Below are positions 61,687-64,000 of a stretch of DNA of 64,000 bases, one piece after another. The stretch comes from Rubrivirga sp046845755 (GTDB lineage: Bacteria; Bacteroidota; Rhodothermia; Rhodothermales; Rubricoccaceae), in NCBI RefSeq assembly GCF_046845755.1, contig NZ_CP177357.1, positions 2,542,001 through 2,606,000 of the forward strand, read 5' to 3'. The notes under the pieces were generated by a model. It ran no database searches. It was given only the letters and a program-made list of their open reading frames with translations, and was not told the DNA's origin. Positions within the stretch are counted from its first letter, which is position 1. Each line of letters begins with the position of its first letter. Both the position numbers and the translations under genes were made by a program.

Positions 61687-62193
61687 ATGGCCCGCTTCCC
61701 CCTCGCCCTCGCCGCGCTCGTCCTCGTCGGCTCGCTCGCCGGCTGCGGGATGCTCAACCCGTTCGCCAAGGCCGACCTGACGGTGCTCGAGGTCGCCGGC
61801 CGCTACCGCGTCGTCGAGTTCCGCATCGACCCCGTCAGCGAGGCCGTCCGGGACCGCGACCTGCTCGGCGACGTGCTCTCGCGCGACGCGACGCTGCTGC
61901 TCCGCGAGGACGGCACGGCGGCCCTAGAGGTGCTCCGGGGCGAGCGCGTCGACGAGACGATCTCGGGCGGGGCGTACACGGTCTCGGGCCGCACCGTCAC
62001 CGTCCGCTTTGCCGACCGCGACGCGCTCGGCCGCTTTTTGCTGCCCGCCGAGATCCGCTTCGACGGCGACGGCAGCCAGCTGTCCGCCGAGATCTTCCGC
62101 GAGGGCCTCAACCTCGAGGACATCTCGGGCGACTACCGCGGCATCACCCGCGCCGACGCGACGTTGCGGATCCGCCTCCGCGAGATCGGGTAG
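61687..62193 (+). CDS. Small lipoprotein of unknown function
   Basis: 168 residues. Lipobox LVGSLAGC (Cys20) after a short signal. The mature part is beta-rich: VAGRYRVVEFRIDP, ATLLLREDGTAALEVLRG, GGAYTVSGRTVTVRFADRD and LPAEIRFDGDGSQL, a lipocalin-like or META-like pattern of a small barrel binding a ligand. I do not recognise the family. TATCGTTCG lies about 28 nt upstream (61651), a possible -7 element. Confidence 0.78.
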   Translation: MARFPLALAALVLVGSLAGCGMLNPFAKADLTVLEVAGRYRVVEFRIDPVSEAVRDRDLLGDVLSRDATLLLREDGTAALEVLRGERVDETISGGAYTVSGRTVTVRFADRDALGRFLLPAEIRFDGDGSQLSAEIFREGLNLEDISGDYRGITRADATLRIRLREIG

Positions 62194-62226
62194 CGCCCGC
62201 GTGACGCCATGCGCCCCCTCCCATGG

Positions 62227-62378
62227 TGTCATCCTGAGCGGAGCCGCGCAGCGGCGGAGTCGAACGCGAAGCGTCGGCGCAGCCAAGGATCTCCGTCGCG
62301 CACCGCCCGGCTACAACGCGGACGCGGCGCTGTGCTCGGCTGAGATCCCTCGGCTCGCTGCGCTCGCTCGGGATGACA
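62227..62378. repeat. 152-bp composite repeat with TGTCATCC / GGATGACA ends
   Basis: It begins TGTCATCCTGAGCGGAGC and ends CGCTCGCTCGGGATGACA, the two outer 8-mers being exact inverses. Inside are AGCGGCGGAGTCGAA, GGATCTC and GAGATCCCTCGGCTCGC, giving nested complementary segments. It occupies most of the 334-nt gap 62194-62527; the rest holds no gene. Only one copy is seen in the window. Confidence 0.8.
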
Positions 62379-62527
62379 ACGAACGGGGGCTGCGGCTCAT
62401 CGTGGATATCGACTCATCGGCGTTCGGGACGTCGCTCCGGCTCCGCCCTCAGCGTAAGGCGCCCGCCGGCCGGCCCGTCTCCCAAACCTTCGCGGACCCC
62501 CGACCGTCCCCCCGCGTTGGGCGCCCC

Positions 62528-63706
62528 ATGACCATCGGCATCACCTGCTACCCGACCTTCGGCGGCTCCGGCGTCGTCGCCACCGAGCTCGGCAAGGCGC
62601 TCGCGAACCGCGGCCACACGGTCCACTTTATCGCCTACGCGCTGCCGCTCCGGCTCGAGCACATGGTCGAGCGCGTGTTCTTCCACGAGGTCCGGGTCGA
62701 CACGTACCCGCTCTTCGAGTACCCGCCGTACGCGCTCGCGCTCGCGAGCAAGATGATCGACGTGGCCAAGCACGAGGGGCTCGACTTGCTCCACGTCCAT
62801 TACGCGATCCCGCACGCGACCTCCGCCGTGCTCGCGCGCGACATCCTGCGCAAGGCCGGCCTCGCGATCCCGATTGTGACGACGCTCCACGGGACCGACA
62901 TCACGCTCATCGGCAAGGACCCCAGCTTCAAGCCCGTCGTCGAGCACGCCATCGACGCGAGCGACGGGGTCACGGCCGTCAGCGACTGGCTCCGCCGCGA
63001 GACCTACGACTCGTTCGACGTGTCGGCCGACATCGAGGTGATCCCCAACTTCGTCGACACGGTCCGGTTTGCGCGCCAGCCCAAGGACCACTTTAAGCAG
63101 GCGATCGCGCCGGACGGCGAGAAGCTCGTCGCCCACATCTCCAACTTCCGCAAGGTCAAGCGCGCGACGGACGCCGTCGAGGTGTTCGCGCGGCTCCACG
63201 CCGGCGGGGCGTGGCCCCCCGGCCACCCGCGCCACGGCGAGCCCGGCGGCGTCAAGCTGCTGATGGTCGGCGACGGGCCCGATCGCCAGGCGTCGGAGGC
63301 GAAAGCTCGCGAGCTGGGCGTCTGGGCGGACGTCCGGTTTATCGGCAAACAGGAGCCCGTCGAGGAGATCCTGTCCATCGCCGACCTGTTCCTGATGCCG
63401 TCGGCCTCGGAGACGTTCGGGCTGGCGGCGCTGGAGGCCATGGCGTGCGGGGTGCCCGTCGTCTCTTCGGACGTCGGCGGCCTCCCCGAGCTCAACGTCG
63501 ACGGCGAGACCGGGGCGCTCCGCCCGCTCGGCGACGTCGATGGGATGACCGAGGCCGCGCGGCGCATCCTGACGACGCCCGACCTCCACGCGACGATGGC
63601 GACGGCCGCGCGCCGCCGCGCCGTGGAGCACTTCGACCTGGAGAGCGTCGTCCCGCTCTACGAGGCGTACTACGAGCGCGTGCTCGCGGGCGAAACCGTC
63701 GCGTAG
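62528..63706 (+). CDS. bshA: N-acetyl-alpha-D-glucosaminyl L-malate synthase BshA
   Basis: 392 residues. A GT4 glycosyltransferase with the BshA-specific N-terminus GITCYPTFGGSGVVATELG and the segments HVHYAIPHATSAVLA, TTLHGTDITLIGKDPSF, ISNFRKVKRATDAVEV and LMPSASETFGLAALEAMACG (EX7E). It makes GlcNAc-malate, the first step of bacillithiol. An insertion of about 12 residues (PPGHPRHGEPGG near 235) is unusual. No bshB or bshC is next to it. Bacillithiol in this lineage fits Bacteroidota/Rhodothermota. Confidence 0.96.
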   Translation: MTIGITCYPTFGGSGVVATELGKALANRGHTVHFIAYALPLRLEHMVERVFFHEVRVDTYPLFEYPPYALALASKMIDVAKHEGLDLLHVHYAIPHATSAVLARDILRKAGLAIPIVTTLHGTDITLIGKDPSFKPVVEHAIDASDGVTAVSDWLRRETYDSFDVSADIEVIPNFVDTVRFARQPKDHFKQAIAPDGEKLVAHISNFRKVKRATDAVEVFARLHAGGAWPPGHPRHGEPGGVKLLMVGDGPDRQASEAKARELGVWADVRFIGKQEPVEEILSIADLFLMPSASETFGLAALEAMACGVPVVSSDVGGLPELNVDGETGALRPLGDVDGMTEAARRILTTPDLHATMATAARRRAVEHFDLESVVPLYEAYYERVLAGETVA

Positions 63707-63795
63707 ACCCCGACAGAGGCCGTGAAGGGGCCCAGGAGGTGACGTGGAGGCCCGGTGGTTGGACGGACGGGGATCCGTGGGGTAGACTTGGCCCC

Positions 63796-64000
63796 GTGCG
63801 ATTCGTTTGCCTCTTCGTCCTCGCGCTCGCCGCGACGGCCGCCACCGCCCAACCCGCCGCGTCGTCGGCGGCGGCGACCGTGGCGCCACCCGACACGGTC
63901 GCGGCGCACGCCGAGCCGGGCATGGATCCGGCTCGCGCCGAGCCCGTCGTCTGGTCGCCGAGCCCCGCGCTCATCGTCGTCGCGCCCGACTCGGCCGCAC
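63796..64000 (+). CDS. N-terminal part of a secreted protein (3' end beyond window)
   Basis: 68 codons from GTG at 63796. A signal peptide (FVCLFVLALAATAATAQ) is followed by an Ala/Pro-rich stretch and VVWSPSPALIVVAPDSAA. No domain is recognisable in the part seen. TAGACTTG at 63783-63790 just upstream resembles the -7 element. Confidence 0.6.
   Translation, partial: MRFVCLFVLALAATAATAQPAASSAAATVAPPDTVAAHAEPGMDPARAEPVVWSPSPALIVVAPDSAA

Noticed and set aside
62255..62275. A tRNA T-arm-like GGAGTCGAAC sequence
   Set aside because: It is part of the 152-bp repeat and no acceptor or anticodon stems can be drawn around it.

Overview
The window is about 72% GC and densely coded on both strands. 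It has no rRNA, no tRNA that I can see, and no CRISPR array. The gene content points to a marine or halotolerant member of the Bacteroidota/Rhodothermota, most likely the Rhodothermota (Rubrivirga/Rubricoccus-like); this is inference, since no rRNA is present to confirm it. The support is: an Oar-like TonB receptor, a PorT-like barrel, a choice-of-anchor-B protein, a rhomboid with a DUF6576-like tail, bacillithiol synthesis (BshA), start codons in C-rich context without Shine-Dalgarno sites, and repeated TAnnTTCG boxes that resemble the Bacteroidota -7 element.

Layout. 1-202: 5' part of a SAM methyltransferase gene. 342-12108 (minus): an alpha-glucan uptake operon in transcription order lacI, small secreted protein, solute-binding lipoprotein, MalF-type permease, glycoside hydrolase lipoprotein, MalG-type permease, TonB receptor. 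A 401-bp element bounded by perfect 29-bp inverted repeats and carrying a GIY-YIG nuclease frame sits between malF and the hydrolase, and runs in frame into the hydrolase. 12131-15639: ispG, a WD40-like lipoprotein and a phospholipase D/cardiolipin synthase. 15654-22748: four cation antiporters (two CaCA, one KefB/CPA2, NhaA) plus an L,D-transpeptidase, with an exact-period 21-bp tandem repeat in one gap. 23057-25863: two rhomboid-family genes (one active, one lacking catalytic residues) and an endonuclease/exonuclease/phosphatase protein. 26407-32167: LpxH-like phosphoesterase, PBP1A, SbcD-like nuclease, ispE. 32275-44795: a polysaccharide locus with an FkbM methyltransferase divergent from Wza-, Wzz-, O-antigen-ligase- and flippase-type genes and five glycosyltransferases, coupled by 1-4 nt overlaps. 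44792-54783: dut, a POT transporter, meaB, aspS, an anchor-B protein and a DUF2339 membrane protein. 55097-64000: Spy-like protein, outer-membrane barrel, M28 peptidase, uvsE, PorT-like barrel, lipoprotein, bshA, and the start of a secreted protein.

The most unusual layer is intergenic. Several families of palindromic repeats recur: the 29-bp GIY-YIG-associated repeat (two ends, one solo copy, one core hairpin inside another repeat), a composite double-hairpin repeat (five related sites, one inside a coding sequence), an approximately 80-bp repeat (three copies) and a 152-bp composite repeat. The GIY-YIG element with its solo copies is the best candidate here for a little-described mobile system. 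Its insertion seems to have supplied the start codon of the surface glycosidase, just upstream of an 11-base G run that could switch reading frame.
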